Shown: positions 15,079 through 24,088, counted from the stretch's first letter. The stretch: 28,003 nt of DNA from a virus (IMGVR_UViG_3300037963_000959:1-28003); one strand, 5' to 3'. A program made the numbers and translations. Notes: generated by a model not told the origin, from the sequence alone.

Positions 15079-16109
15079 TGGGAGCAGTTAATTACGTTCA
15101 AGGTATAAAAAAATATATTAAGATTCCAGATAGAAGATTAATATCTGGATTTCTTACTATTAATATAATAAACCATAATGATAACGATGCTAGTAAAGAT
15201 GATTTAGCACAAGCTGTTAAAGATAAATGGAGTAATTTAGGAGAACCGGGACAACACGCATATCCTTGGAATGATGCTGAACCAAGACAAGAAGATATAA
15301 GAGATGGTAAGCTCCAAACATTTGGAGATTATGATGTAATGTTGTTTTTTGTAGGAGGTGGAATGACTTTACATAATCCTACTTTTGGAACTAGAGCAAC
15401 TCAATCCGACCTTCATGGGGCTGGAATTATTAGTAGCCCAACTGGCCCTGCAACTTGGACAGATGGAGCTGGCTCAACTCCTACTTATGATAGCAGTGAA
15501 AGATGGTATCTCAATACTCCTTCAAATCAAGAACATGAACATTTTTGTCATCATTATGTAAAATATGTTCCTTTAGCAAGATTTAACAATGCATATTCAC
15601 ACAATGATACCAATCATAAAAGAGGACATCCTTTAAAAATTAAAAAAGTGACTGGTGGTTCTTATGATTATTTAGGAGGTAACGCTACTGAGTCTCACGA
15701 ATTTTTATATAGTAATGGAAGTTATGATAAACAAGATTCCACTGGTATTGATTTAGATGGAAAATCTTTAGGTGATTTTGGTGGAGACTTAGATAATCTT
15801 AATAAAAATACTTATTTTACTCCTGTTGATAGAGTAAAGATTTATGCAGAACATCAATTTACAATACCAAGTCATACTGGAGCTGGTGGTACTTGTTATT
15901 CAAATGGAAATACAACAAATGGTAATTACTCTCATCCAGATGTTTGCAATTTAGTAGTTGATGTTGGATTTCTTGGAGTTGATGAAGATTATAGTGGTTC
16001 TGGAAATTATAACGCTGATATACATTGGATGAAATCAAGAGTAAATGTTGGATTTTTTCCTTTTGGAGAAACTGCTAGTTTTGAGGTTTCAGATTCATTT
16101 ATTACATAG
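15078..16109 (+). CDS. Unrecognised His-rich tail protein, possible receptor-binding tip
   Basis: 343 residues, family not recognised. It is soluble, rich in His, Asn, Gly and Tyr and poor in long helices, so mainly beta structure is likely. Histidines cluster in EHEHFCHHYVKY (about 151-162), SHNDTNHKRGHPL (about 172-184) and EHQFTIPSH, which would suit metal binding at a trimer axis. There are only a few cysteines and no signal peptide. It follows the fibre-like protein by a one-base overlap and precedes the internal proteins, the usual place for a fibre tip or receptor-binding protein. The last strands (WMKSRVNVGFFPFGETASFEVSDSF) resemble a beta-sandwich end. The receptor-binding role is inference from position and composition. 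Confidence 0.55.
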   Translation: MGAVNYVQGIKKYIKIPDRRLISGFLTINIINHNDNDASKDDLAQAVKDKWSNLGEPGQHAYPWNDAEPRQEDIRDGKLQTFGDYDVMLFFVGGGMTLHNPTFGTRATQSDLHGAGIISSPTGPATWTDGAGSTPTYDSSERWYLNTPSNQEHEHFCHHYVKYVPLARFNNAYSHNDTNHKRGHPLKIKKVTGGSYDYLGGNATESHEFLYSNGSYDKQDSTGIDLDGKSLGDFGGDLDNLNKNTYFTPVDRVKIYAEHQFTIPSHTGAGGTCYSNGNTTNGNYSHPDVCNLVVDVGFLGVDEDYSGSGNYNADIHWMKSRVNVGFFPFGETASFEVSDSFIT

Positions 16110-16130
16110 ATAAATTAAAGGGTTAATATT

Positions 16131-17036
16131 ATGACAACAGCAAGAGAATTAATAGAATCATATCAAGGAGGAGCTAGGCAAGCTGGCTCTGATGTTAATT
16201 TTTTATTACGAAAATTAAGAAGAGATATGGAGCTAGCACGACAAGAAGATATACAAAGAAAAAAGAATATTAAAAGCTTTGGAAAAACAGGTTTTGACAC
16301 TTTAAAAACAAGACGCGAATTTCTTTTAGCTCAAAGATTTAATCCAGATTTAACATTTAAAGAGTTTTTGTTAGACCCTAGAACTGCTGGTGAATATATG
16401 CAACAAGGTGCAAAAAAAATAATAAGTGGTGAAGCTACTCCACTTACATTGCGTGAAACATTTGGACTTAAACCAAAAAAAGTAAATAACCTTACTAATC
16501 AACCAATAGAAAAAATTAGCCAACAGAGTGAAGAATCTGTTAGTACCGCACCCAAAGCTAATCTTTCACCTCAAAAAGAAGTGTTTGATTTTTCAAACGT
16601 TCCTGAAGATGTTATAAATAAATATAAAGCTGATTTTGCAAATTCGCCAGAAAAACTTGGATGGCAAAGAGCGCTAAACGATGCTATAATTAGCGACATG
16701 GTTCCAACTAAAAATTCTGCTGGGTTGGTAGGGCCGGGTAAGACTTTTAGATACACGCCATCTACAGATACATTAGATAAGGCTGGAATGACATTATCTG
16801 AGTCCGCAGACAATGTGTCTGCACTTGGTACAGCAGGGAATGTCCTTGGAACTGTAGGCGGGTTAGTTAACTTAGGTTCTGGACTGTCTAATATTGCAAA
16901 GGGTAGAGGTGATTTGTCTAATGTTTCTGGAGCAGCGTCAGGAGCTGCTAGTCTTGCTAGCGCAGCAGGGTTGGCAAATCCTCTTTTAGGTGTAGGTTTA
17001 GGTTTGTTAAGTTTACTTTCAAAAAGGAGAAGATAA
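16131..17036 (+). CDS. Internal/ejection protein with hydrophobic C-terminus
   Basis: 301 residues with an AAAGGG before the ATG. Residues 1-55 are strongly charged and helical (FLLRKLRRDMELARQEDIQRKK). The middle has a low-complexity linker with many Gln, Ser and Lys. From about 233 to the end the protein becomes Gly/Ala/Leu-rich with no charge over long stretches (GTAGNVLGTVGGLVNLGSGL, AASLASAAGLANPLLGVGLG), closing with KRRR. Such a membrane-active end is seen in podovirus internal proteins that line the channel through the cell envelope during DNA ejection, as in T7 gp14. It opens a run of four closely spaced genes of this type. The assignment is by composition and context only. Confidence 0.65.
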   Translation: MTTARELIESYQGGARQAGSDVNFLLRKLRRDMELARQEDIQRKKNIKSFGKTGFDTLKTRREFLLAQRFNPDLTFKEFLLDPRTAGEYMQQGAKKIISGEATPLTLRETFGLKPKKVNNLTNQPIEKISQQSEESVSTAPKANLSPQKEVFDFSNVPEDVINKYKADFANSPEKLGWQRALNDAIISDMVPTKNSAGLVGPGKTFRYTPSTDTLDKAGMTLSESADNVSALGTAGNVLGTVGGLVNLGSGLSNIAKGRGDLSNVSGAASGAASLASAAGLANPLLGVGLGLLSLLSKRRR

Positions 17037-17038
17037 TT

Positions 17039-17503
17039 ATGGCTACTAAATGGCATCCAGCATCGGGAAAGTGGGGAATACTTGGAGAAACTTCTGGTTC
17101 TAAACAAGCTAGGAGAGCATCTAAAATGATAGGTGAGTCAATAGCAGACATTGAGTCTAGGGCAGGGGGAATAAATGAGTATTTTAGACGCGTTGGTCTA
17201 TTAAGAGAACAGGAAATACAAGACGAAGCTCTTAGTGGATTAGAAAAGTTTTTAAATCAATCATATAATATAAAATCAGAATCAGAGGAAAGAGCATCTA
17301 AAGTAGGATTTGCTTTTGCATCTACTCCCGAACTAGACGAGACAATGAAAACCTTAAGAAGTTCTCAAGAAAATTTAATCGACGATTCTAGAAGAAAGTT
17401 AGAGTTGACTCAACTTGACCTTGAAAGAAAAAGACAATCAGAATTGTTTGGATTAGAGGATTTAATAAGAAATTTACAGCTAGAAAGAGAACAATATTCA
17501 TAG
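17039..17503 (+). CDS. Coiled-coil internal virion protein (probable)
   Basis: 154 residues, almost all helical. The opening MATKWHPASGKWGILG is followed by charged helices, and residues from about 95 form a coiled coil rich in Leu, Glu, Arg and Gln (LIDDSRRKLELTQLDLERKRQ and onwards). A GGAG lies just upstream, within the previous gene's end, so the two genes are two bases apart. There is no catalytic motif or membrane segment. Between a hydrophobic-tailed ejection protein and another internal protein, it is best read as a partner in the same internal-core complex. Small proteins of this kind vary widely and I do not recognise a family. Confidence 0.6.
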   Translation: MATKWHPASGKWGILGETSGSKQARRASKMIGESIADIESRAGGINEYFRRVGLLREQEIQDEALSGLEKFLNQSYNIKSESEERASKVGFAFASTPELDETMKTLRSSQENLIDDSRRKLELTQLDLERKRQSELFGLEDLIRNLQLEREQYS

Positions 17504-17512
17504 GAGGATATA

Positions 17513-18472
17513 ATGGCATATAGAGACCCAACATTTAATGCAAATATGCTTACTGATTTACTTGACACATATTTAACAAATCAGTCAAAAGAACGAGAAC
17601 GATACTTTCAAGTTGCTCAACAACAAGACAAGCCAATGATTCGTCAAGGGGCAGATGGTTATTTATATTATGCCGATAAAAGAAAAGATGATTTTGGTCA
17701 AAGAGTTTTTCCAGATATTGAAAAACCATCAAAAACAGGTAGTCAAGGACTTACCACTGAAGAGTTTTTTTATAAACCCGGAAGCGATGAAAATCAAGTA
17801 GGTCAATCTGTTTTATTGCAAAAAAAAGGTGGTCAATATTTTACGGCAGATACACAACAGCCAGTAGACCCTACTATATTTGCAAACTTGACTAAACAAA
17901 AACCAAGTTCACAGACACCAAAAGACCCTAAAGGTTTAAAAACCGCATATTACGCTGACGGAAGAACAAGGGAGTTTGACATAAGGAATGGTGTTTATAC
18001 TTGGCTTGATACAAATGAACCTATTTTAAATACTGAATGGTCTAATTTTACTTTGCAACAAGATGACAGAGATGAAAAAATAGAAACAAAAATAAGAACG
18101 GCTTATAAAAATTTAATAAATAAAACTTTAAAACCTGTTTACGCTAAATTTGCAGATGATACAAATTTTAAAATGGATAAAAAATGGCCCGGCTATCAAG
18201 ATATGTTAGAAAAAGAAAAAACATTAATAGACAATATGTTTCAAGGAAAGGTTCCAATATTTACTAGCATAGAAGATTTTAAAATGCAGTTTCCAAAAGA
18301 AATACAAGGAAAAAAAGATGAGGAAATTATTGATGCAGCAGAACAAGTTTTTGCTAGAAGTGTATCATCAGGGACTCTTCCTAAGTTTTATTTACATACA
18401 ACTGCATTTGGCAGTGAATCAGAGTTTTCAAAAATGATGTCTAACTTTAGAAATGTAAACTTAGGTAACTAA
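17513..18472 (+). CDS. Putative internal virion protein, family unknown
   Basis: 319 residues behind an excellent ribosome site (AGGAGG, 17503-17508). The N-terminal third is Gln/Tyr-rich and contains short beta-like repeats (ADGYLYYADKRKDD, VGQSVLLQKKGGQYFTADTQQ). The middle (KTAYYADGRTREFDIRNGVYTW) reads as a beta-hairpin unit. From about 185 the chain is helical (TAYKNLINKTLKPVYAKFADD...EEIIDAAEQVFARSVSS). No known motif or membrane segment is seen. Position in the ejection-protein run, immediately before the giant protein, suggests a structural or ejected role. I cannot name a family. Confidence 0.55.
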   Translation: MAYRDPTFNANMLTDLLDTYLTNQSKERERYFQVAQQQDKPMIRQGADGYLYYADKRKDDFGQRVFPDIEKPSKTGSQGLTTEEFFYKPGSDENQVGQSVLLQKKGGQYFTADTQQPVDPTIFANLTKQKPSSQTPKDPKGLKTAYYADGRTREFDIRNGVYTWLDTNEPILNTEWSNFTLQQDDRDEKIETKIRTAYKNLINKTLKPVYAKFADDTNFKMDKKWPGYQDMLEKEKTLIDNMFQGKVPIFTSIEDFKMQFPKEIQGKKDEEIIDAAEQVFARSVSSGTLPKFYLHTTAFGSESEFSKMMSNFRNVNLGN

Positions 18473-18474
18473 AA

Positions 18475-21400
18475 TTGGCTAGCCCAAATCAATTTTCTAT
18501 TTCTGATTTATTTCCTGAAGAAAAAGATTCTATTTCTCCAGAAATAGTAGATACAAATACAGGTTCGTCAAATCAATTTTCTATTTCTGATTTATTTCCT
18601 GAAGAAGAAAAGGTAGAGGAAATAAAGATTGATGATTTACCTTCTGACGCACCTGCCGATATTTCTCCAGCGTGGATGCAACCAGCCACAACAGACACTC
18701 TTGACAATCCTGTTCATCCAACATCTGATGACATAACAGATTCTAATCAGTCATTAGGTGATGCTGATGCAGAGTCTTTGCTTTCTTCAGAAATTGCAAA
18801 AAATGTTCAAGACAGAATGAGTTTACCAGAGCAAAGCATGGAACCTATCCCGTATCAAGACGCTGTGACTAATGTTGAAAGACAAGTAAATACTTTGATG
18901 GAAACAAATCCTGAAATAGTTATGAATAATCCAATGCTTTCTATGTTTCAAAATTCAAGAGAGATGGCAGAAGCATTAACTTTTGGAAGTCCTGTTTTTA
19001 CAGCTCCAGCAGTACGGAGAGAATTAGGCATTCAAGTTCCAGAATTTTTTACAGAACCTGTTGCTCCTGAAGATAAATTTTTAGGAAGAATGTATAATGC
19101 TTTGGAGCAATCAGCAACTATGGGATACACTCCAACAAGAGTTTCTGATGCGCCAATAGGGAAAAAAGAGGCTGTTGCTGATGTTGTTGGGAATTTTGTT
19201 GGTATGTTAATTCCTTTTAGTCAAGCAATGAAAGTTGGGCAAGTAGGGGTTATAGGAACATCTACGCTAGCAAAAAAAATAAAACCTTTATCTAAGTTAA
19301 TAGAAAACGTTGCAACAAAGTCTCCTAAAGCTCAAAAAATTGCAAAAGGAACATTGGCTAATTTGTATGGTTTTAACATACATACCCAGTTAGGCTCTGA
19401 TTTAGTTGAATCAAGCATTCTTGAAAGAATAGAAAGAATACCAGAATCCTCATGGCACGCTGCAATGTTTAGTGGTGCAGGAGCAATGAAAGAATTTGGC
19501 AAGCTAGCTAGGATTGCTTCATATCCTACTGTTGGCGCAATAGGATATGGCCTTACTCCAAATCCAGAAGACGACCCTAATTTTGACTCTTTAACTGATG
19601 ATGAAAAAAATAAAGCTAGAGAAATAGCTCAGGTTCAATCTATTGCAAGTGGCTTAATGCTTATGTCTTTTCATAGAACATCAGCAGGGACAAGAGTTGA
19701 AGGCATGAGAGAGTATTTAGATTCTTTTATGCCCAACATATCTAAGTCTTCTAAAAACAAAATGATTTTAAAAAGCCTTGAAACAGCACAAGCAAATCCA
19801 GAATTTTTAAAATTATCTTTAAATATGTATGAGGGTTTTAAAGATTTTAAACCAGAGCCACTTACAAAAACTGATGCTCCCGCCACTAAGCCAAAGGTCG
19901 GTAAGTCTCATCAAATGGAATTATTTGAAAATATAAAAGAATTAAAAGAAGAAATGGCTTTAGACAAAGTTGAGTCAAGTAAAAAAGAACCTACGCCAAA
20001 AGAAGAACCCGCGCCAAAAGAAGTAGAAAGCCAATTAGACCTAGATAGAGACGTTCCATCTGAACTTCCTAGAAAACCAGATGGTACTATTGCTGAAAGA
20101 GATTTTTTTGGTCAAGTTATGAATGACGTTGCAGGTTTAGAGGGTAAAGTTGTTAAATCTGATGGAGGAGCTAGCGTTAAAATTATAAAAGAAACATCAA
20201 AGTCTTTTGCTGTTGAAGTTTTAGATGGTGCAAACAAAGGTCTTAAAAAAACAATTCATAAAAGACATATGGGGGCTAAAGGACTTGACCCAGTTTTTTA
20301 TATAAACAAGAATGGTGAACTTGTTGAAAAAGTAACACTTAAACCTGAAGTTATAGCTAAAAAAGAATCTACAGCTAAAAAAGAACCTGTTAAAACAGAA
20401 TTACCTCCTAAAGAAAAAACAAAAAAACAAACTCAAAAATTTGACAGAAAACAATCAAAAAGAAAAATTGAAGCTCTTTTAGAAGGGGTTAACGAACCTT
20501 CCGCTAGCTATAGATATGACAAATCAATTGAAAACTTAAAATCAGACAAGATTTCTTATAGGTACGATGCTCTTGTTGAGCTAGCAAAAGAAAGAGGAGT
20601 TTACGATTCTAAAAATAATAATAGAAATGATATTGTTAATTCTTTGCTTGACTCTTTTAAAAATCCAGATATTCAATCTCAAAAACCACCAAAGGTTGTT
20701 GATGGCTTAAAAATAGCTTATGACAATCAGGGCAAGATGAAAATGGATATATATAATTATGAAGAAGTATCTAGAGTTGCAAAAAAAGTTGGAGTATATG
20801 ATAAAAAATTAAGTAGGCTAAAATTAATTGATGCAATAATAAGAGCAGATGCTGAAGGTAAAGTAACAAAAGACCCTCTGCCTGCTAAAAAAGAAGCTGA
20901 ATACACCCTACTAAAAGAAAATGTTGAAAGCTTAAGGGGTCAAATAAAAAATGATTTGTCAGAAGGTAAGACATCAAAAGACCTTGACGTACAAAGAAAA
21001 AGAGCTTCTATAAGACAAGCTAAAGAATTAATTGATGCTTTAGAAAATAAATATGATTTATCTGGGCTAGAAAAAGCAAAATCTGATATTTTTCCGGGTA
21101 TAAGCTTAGTAGTTGACTATTTACGTGCTAGAAAAAAGTTTAAAGAAGCAAGAGAACCACTAACAAATGAAGAAATAGAAGCTTTATATGGTTTTTATAC
21201 TGGCAAAAATATAACAGATGAACAGCTTGCGCTAGCATACTCTGCTATGCAACAAAAACCAATGACAAAATCTTTGGGCGCAGATGGATTAACTAATGTT
21301 ATTAGAGAAGTAAGAAAAGTATTTAACCCCTTAGCTGATATTCCAAAAGAGCAAAGAGACGCATATCTTGGATTTAGATACAAGTTTTTAGGACAACAGT

Positions 21401-23625
21401 ATAATTTAACAAAAAGATTAGAGGAGTTGGTTTCTGGTTATAAAAACTATACAGAAAGAGACAGAATATTAAGCTATTTAGTTCTTACTGGAGAAGCAGA
21501 TATTGCATCAATTAAAGACCCTAAATTGAAAAAAATTACCCAAAAAACAAGAAGATTGTTTGATACTGCTGGAAAAGGCTTAGTTAAAAGAGGTTTATTG
21601 TCTGAGGAAGCATATAATGATTTAAAAGGTCAGTATATAACTAGAATATATTTAAGGTATATGCTTGACAAAGGGCCACAGTTAGGTGGTAGAAGTAAAA
21701 TGTCTGGAGTTTATAATAATGTAAGAAAAGAAATGACTCCTGAAATGAGAGCTAAGTTAGGCGAAATAAGAACTCCAGAGCTACCAATTACAGTTGGGTT
21801 AACTAGGGAGTTCGGAGATATAGCAAAATATGATTTTTTTAAATTATTAGCAGAAGATGGTAGATTTACATTTCAGCCAGCAAGAGCTGAAGTAGATGGA
21901 AAGATGCTTAGCATTGGTCAAATGCAACACGAACTTACTGTTTATAGGCAAATGTTGCCAAAAGCAGAAGAATCTCAAAAAGCTTTTATTGCAGAATATA
22001 TAAACAAACTTGAAATGAAATTACAAGAAGTCTCTGAAACAATGGGTCAAACTCCAGAAAACTTTAAACAAATGCCAATACATGAAGGATATGGGCCTTT
22101 ATCTGGAGCTTTTGTAAACAAAGCAATACACGATGATATTGTGTCTATGTTTCAAATTACAGAAGGTTCTGAGTATAGAACTTTAGGAGAAAAATTTATT
22201 TCCGCAGAAAAAAAAGTAACTGCATTGTGGAAAACTGGTAAAGTTGCATTTAATCCTCCAACTGTAATGAGGAATATACTATCTAATCCTTGGCAACTGT
22301 CAATTTCTGGTATGGGATATGGAGAAATAATTACAACAATGGGTAGCGCCGCAAAAAAAATGGCAACAAATCATCCAGATTTTATTAATGCTGGTAAAAA
22401 TGGTGTTTTTGGAGGAACTTGGTCTCAAGCAGAAATACAATCAATATTAAAAACAATGCGTCAAGTTGAAAAAGAATTTCAAACAACTAATAATATTAAT
22501 TTATCAATACAAAAAATATTTAGTGAAACTGCTGGGTTTTATTCAAGGATAGATGAGTTTTATAAATTTGTAAAATATCTAGACGGAAAAAACAAAGGTT
22601 TGTCAGACTCTGAGGCAGCAATACAATCTCAAAAATGGGTAATGGATTATTCATTGGTTAGTCCGGTTGTAAGAACTTTAAGAGAACATTTTTTTGGTGT
22701 TCCATTTATAACTTATCAAGCAAAAATATTACCACTTGTTACAGAGGCGGCTTATAAAAGACCTTGGACTTTATTAATGCCATATCTACTGACAGAGCTA
22801 GGTACAAATTATTCTTTAAATAAATTAGACATAGACGAAGAAGGTTTCGGAGAGCTACAAGTTGCAATGGGCAATAAAATGGCTAGCTCAAAAGCTTTAC
22901 TTGTTTTACCCTTTAAAGACTCAAAGGGAAGAGTCCAAGTTACTAACCTAGAATATGGATTACCTTGGGAATTTTGGATTGAGTTTGGAGAAAATGCAAT
23001 TAATGGAGACATAACTCAATTAAGAAATAATATGGGCGTAACACCCTTATTTACAGCTTTATCAGCAGTACACACAGGTACTATACCTACTCAAGATGGT
23101 GGCTATATTGAATTGTGGAACTCTCAATCAACTAACCAAGAAAAAGCACAAGCAATACTTACCTTTTTATGGGATATGTCATTACCTAGCACATTTGGCC
23201 CAAGAGGTGCAATTGCAAATATATTATCAGACGAAACTGAACTGGGCAAGCCAGAAACTACTATAGGCCAAGATATATCAAGATTTCTTCCATATACATT
23301 TAAACCGATTACTGATGAGGGTTATCAACGAGCTATAAAAATTTCTAATGCTAAGTTGTCTGCTTTGGGAAAAGAGTATGCAATTAAAGAAAATAAATTA
23401 AGAAAAAAATCAAAAGTAACAGGTGAAATTTTTATAGAAACAGAAGAATATAAAGATTTAATGTTAGAAAAACAGATTAAGATTATGGATATTCGTAAAA
23501 AACATATGGGGCCTTTGGTAATTGGAAGACATAAAGATGGTAGTCTTAAAACTGTTGAATCTGTTATGGACTCAACTCAAGAAGCACTTATTGAAATGTT
23601 TAAAGAAATTAATATAGAAGAATAA
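18475..23625 (+). CDS. Giant polyvalent-type internal/ejected protein
   Basis: 1716 residues starting at TTG two bases after the previous stop. The next in-frame ATG is at about residue 68 and would remove both copies of NQFSISDLFPEE (residues 5-16 and 33-44), so TTG is preferred. Parts seen in order are an acidic leader, a helical region with a Gly/Ala-rich stretch (about 225-370), and a Lys/Glu/Pro linker (about 503-520). Next come a small KOW-like barrel (about 555-600) and a second Lys-rich linker (about 629-665). Two SAP-like helix-extension-helix motifs follow (about 697-727 and 761-790), then a long helical C-terminus. The stretch around 1253-1285 (KTGKVAFNPPTVMRNILSNP) resembles large polyvalent protein domain LPD38. 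It is probably packaged in the head and ejected with DNA, like T7 gp16, with a DNA-binding segment. No transglycosylase motif is visible. Confidence 0.75.
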   Translation: MASPNQFSISDLFPEEKDSISPEIVDTNTGSSNQFSISDLFPEEEKVEEIKIDDLPSDAPADISPAWMQPATTDTLDNPVHPTSDDITDSNQSLGDADAESLLSSEIAKNVQDRMSLPEQSMEPIPYQDAVTNVERQVNTLMETNPEIVMNNPMLSMFQNSREMAEALTFGSPVFTAPAVRRELGIQVPEFFTEPVAPEDKFLGRMYNALEQSATMGYTPTRVSDAPIGKKEAVADVVGNFVGMLIPFSQAMKVGQVGVIGTSTLAKKIKPLSKLIENVATKSPKAQKIAKGTLANLYGFNIHTQLGSDLVESSILERIERIPESSWHAAMFSGAGAMKEFGKLARIASYPTVGAIGYGLTPNPEDDPNFDSLTDDEKNKAREIAQVQSIASGLMLMSFHRTSAGTRVEGMREYLDSFMPNISKSSKNKMILKSLETAQANPEFLKLSLNMYEGFKDFKPEPLTKTDAPATKPKVGKSHQMELFENIKELKEEMALDKVESSKKEPTPKEEPAPKEVESQLDLDRDVPSELPRKPDGTIAERDFFGQVMNDVAGLEGKVVKSDGGASVKIIKETSKSFAVEVLDGANKGLKKTIHKRHMGAKGLDPVFYINKNGELVEKVTLKPEVIAKKESTAKKEPVKTELPPKEKTKKQTQKFDRKQSKRKIEALLEGVNEPSASYRYDKSIENLKSDKISYRYDALVELAKERGVYDSKNNNRNDIVNSLLDSFKNPDIQSQKPPKVVDGLKIAYDNQGKMKMDIYNYEEVSRVAKKVGVYDKKLSRLKLIDAIIRADAEGKVTKDPLPAKKEAEYTLLKENVESLRGQIKNDLSEGKTSKDLDVQRKRASIRQAKELIDALENKYDLSGLEKAKSDIFPGISLVVDYLRARKKFKEAREPLTNEEIEALYGFYTGKNITDEQLALAYSAMQQKPMTKSLGADGLTNVIREVRKVFNPLADIPKEQRDAYLGFRYKFLGQQYNLTKRLEELVSGYKNYTERDRILSYLVLTGEADIASIKDPKLKKITQKTRRLFDTAGKGLVKRGLLSEEAYNDLKGQYITRIYLRYMLDKGPQLGGRSKMSGVYNNVRKEMTPEMRAKLGEIRTPELPITVGLTREFGDIAKYDFFKLLAEDGRFTFQPARAEVDGKMLSIGQMQHELTVYRQMLPKAEESQKAFIAEYINKLEMKLQEVSETMGQTPENFKQMPIHEGYGPLSGAFVNKAIHDDIVSMFQITEGSEYRTLGEKFISAEKKVTALWKTGKVAFNPPTVMRNILSNPWQLSISGMGYGEIITTMGSAAKKMATNHPDFINAGKNGVFGGTWSQAEIQSILKTMRQVEKEFQTTNNINLSIQKIFSETAGFYSRIDEFYKFVKYLDGKNKGLSDSEAAIQSQKWVMDYSLVSPVVRTLREHFFGVPFITYQAKILPLVTEAAYKRPWTLLMPYLLTELGTNYSLNKLDIDEEGFGELQVAMGNKMASSKALLVLPFKDSKGRVQVTNLEYGLPWEFWIEFGENAINGDITQLRNNMGVTPLFTALSAVHTGTIPTQDGGYIELWNSQSTNQEKAQAILTFLWDMSLPSTFGPRGAIANILSDETELGKPETTIGQDISRFLPYTFKPITDEGYQRAIKISNAKLSALGKEYAIKENKLRKKSKVTGEIFIETEEYKDLMLEKQIKIMDIRKKHMGPLVIGRHKDGSLKTVESVMDSTQEALIEMFKEINIEE
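18486..18606 (+). repeat. 37-base direct repeat, two copies
   Basis: Two identical 37-base copies at 18486-18522 and 18570-18606, 84 bases apart (28 codons). They encode the repeated peptide NQFSISDLFPEE near the start of the giant protein. The copies are identical at DNA level, including third codon positions, which points to a recent duplication or gene conversion. Confidence 0.9.
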
Positions 23626-23722
23626 TGTACTTTATTATTATATTCTAGCACAATTTATTATTGATGCGCCCATGTCAACTATTCTTGGGCGGTAAGGCGC
23701 ACAAAACCACAAGGAGAATATT
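23626..23722 (+). other. 97-base intergenic gap with alternative stems
   Basis: This is the longest non-coding stretch in the window, between the giant protein and the small beta protein. CGCCCA (23667-23672) pairs with TGGGCG (23686-23691). In competition, GCGCC (23666-23670) pairs with GGCGC (23696-23700). There is no U-tract, so termination is not clear. The upstream part is AT-rich with no convincing -10/-35 pair. AAGGAG at 23711-23716 serves the next gene. Confidence 0.5.
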
Positions 23723-24088
23723 ATGGGTAATTATTTACCAACAAAATCACACAAGAAAAGTGTGGTTGAATCCCTAAATGCCGATGTATCAGCTAGTTGG
23801 AGCGTTTCTAGCGCACTTGATATATCAAGTGCAGCTCATGCATCTAAAACGCTGGATGCTAGCACAAACTCAATCTTGATTTATTCTGATTCAGATGTTT
23901 ATATAAGATTTGACCAACTAACAAGCGATACAGTATCTACTGCTAACGATGTAATTATACCAGCTCAGACACTTATGAGCATTCGTGTCCCAAATGGTTT
24001 AAAAGCTAGCGCAGATACAGCAATTACAGTTCATTTTAAGCAAGTAGCTTCGGCTGGAACTAAATCCCTAAGATTAGTAGAGGTCTAA
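23723..24088 (+). CDS. Small beta-rich virion protein (probable)
   Basis: 121 residues behind a strong AAGGAG. After a short polar N-terminus it reads as alternating strands with Ser/Ala/Thr-rich loops (TNSILIYSDSDVYIRFDQL, DVIIPAQTLMSIRVPNGL, TAITVHFKQV, KSLRLVEV). It resembles small structural proteins common in marine phage genomes, whose exact place in the virion is not established. It lies one base before the long fibre gene and after a 97-base gap, so it probably opens the fibre transcription or translation unit. It could be a fibre attachment or capsid decoration protein. There are no cysteines or catalytic motifs. Confidence 0.65.
   Translation: MGNYLPTKSHKKSVVESLNADVSASWSVSSALDISSAAHASKTLDASTNSILIYSDSDVYIRFDQLTSDTVSTANDVIIPAQTLMSIRVPNGLKASADTAITVHFKQVASAGTKSLRLVEV

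Noticed and set aside
16571-17107. 178-residue reading frame on the - strand
   Set aside because: It lies antisense to two plausible ejection genes; its composition is a shadow of their codon use and no ribosome site or operon partner is seen.
23626-23722. tRNA gene in the largest intergenic gap
   Set aside because: The stems do not form a cloverleaf and there is no T-loop GGTTCGA-like sequence.
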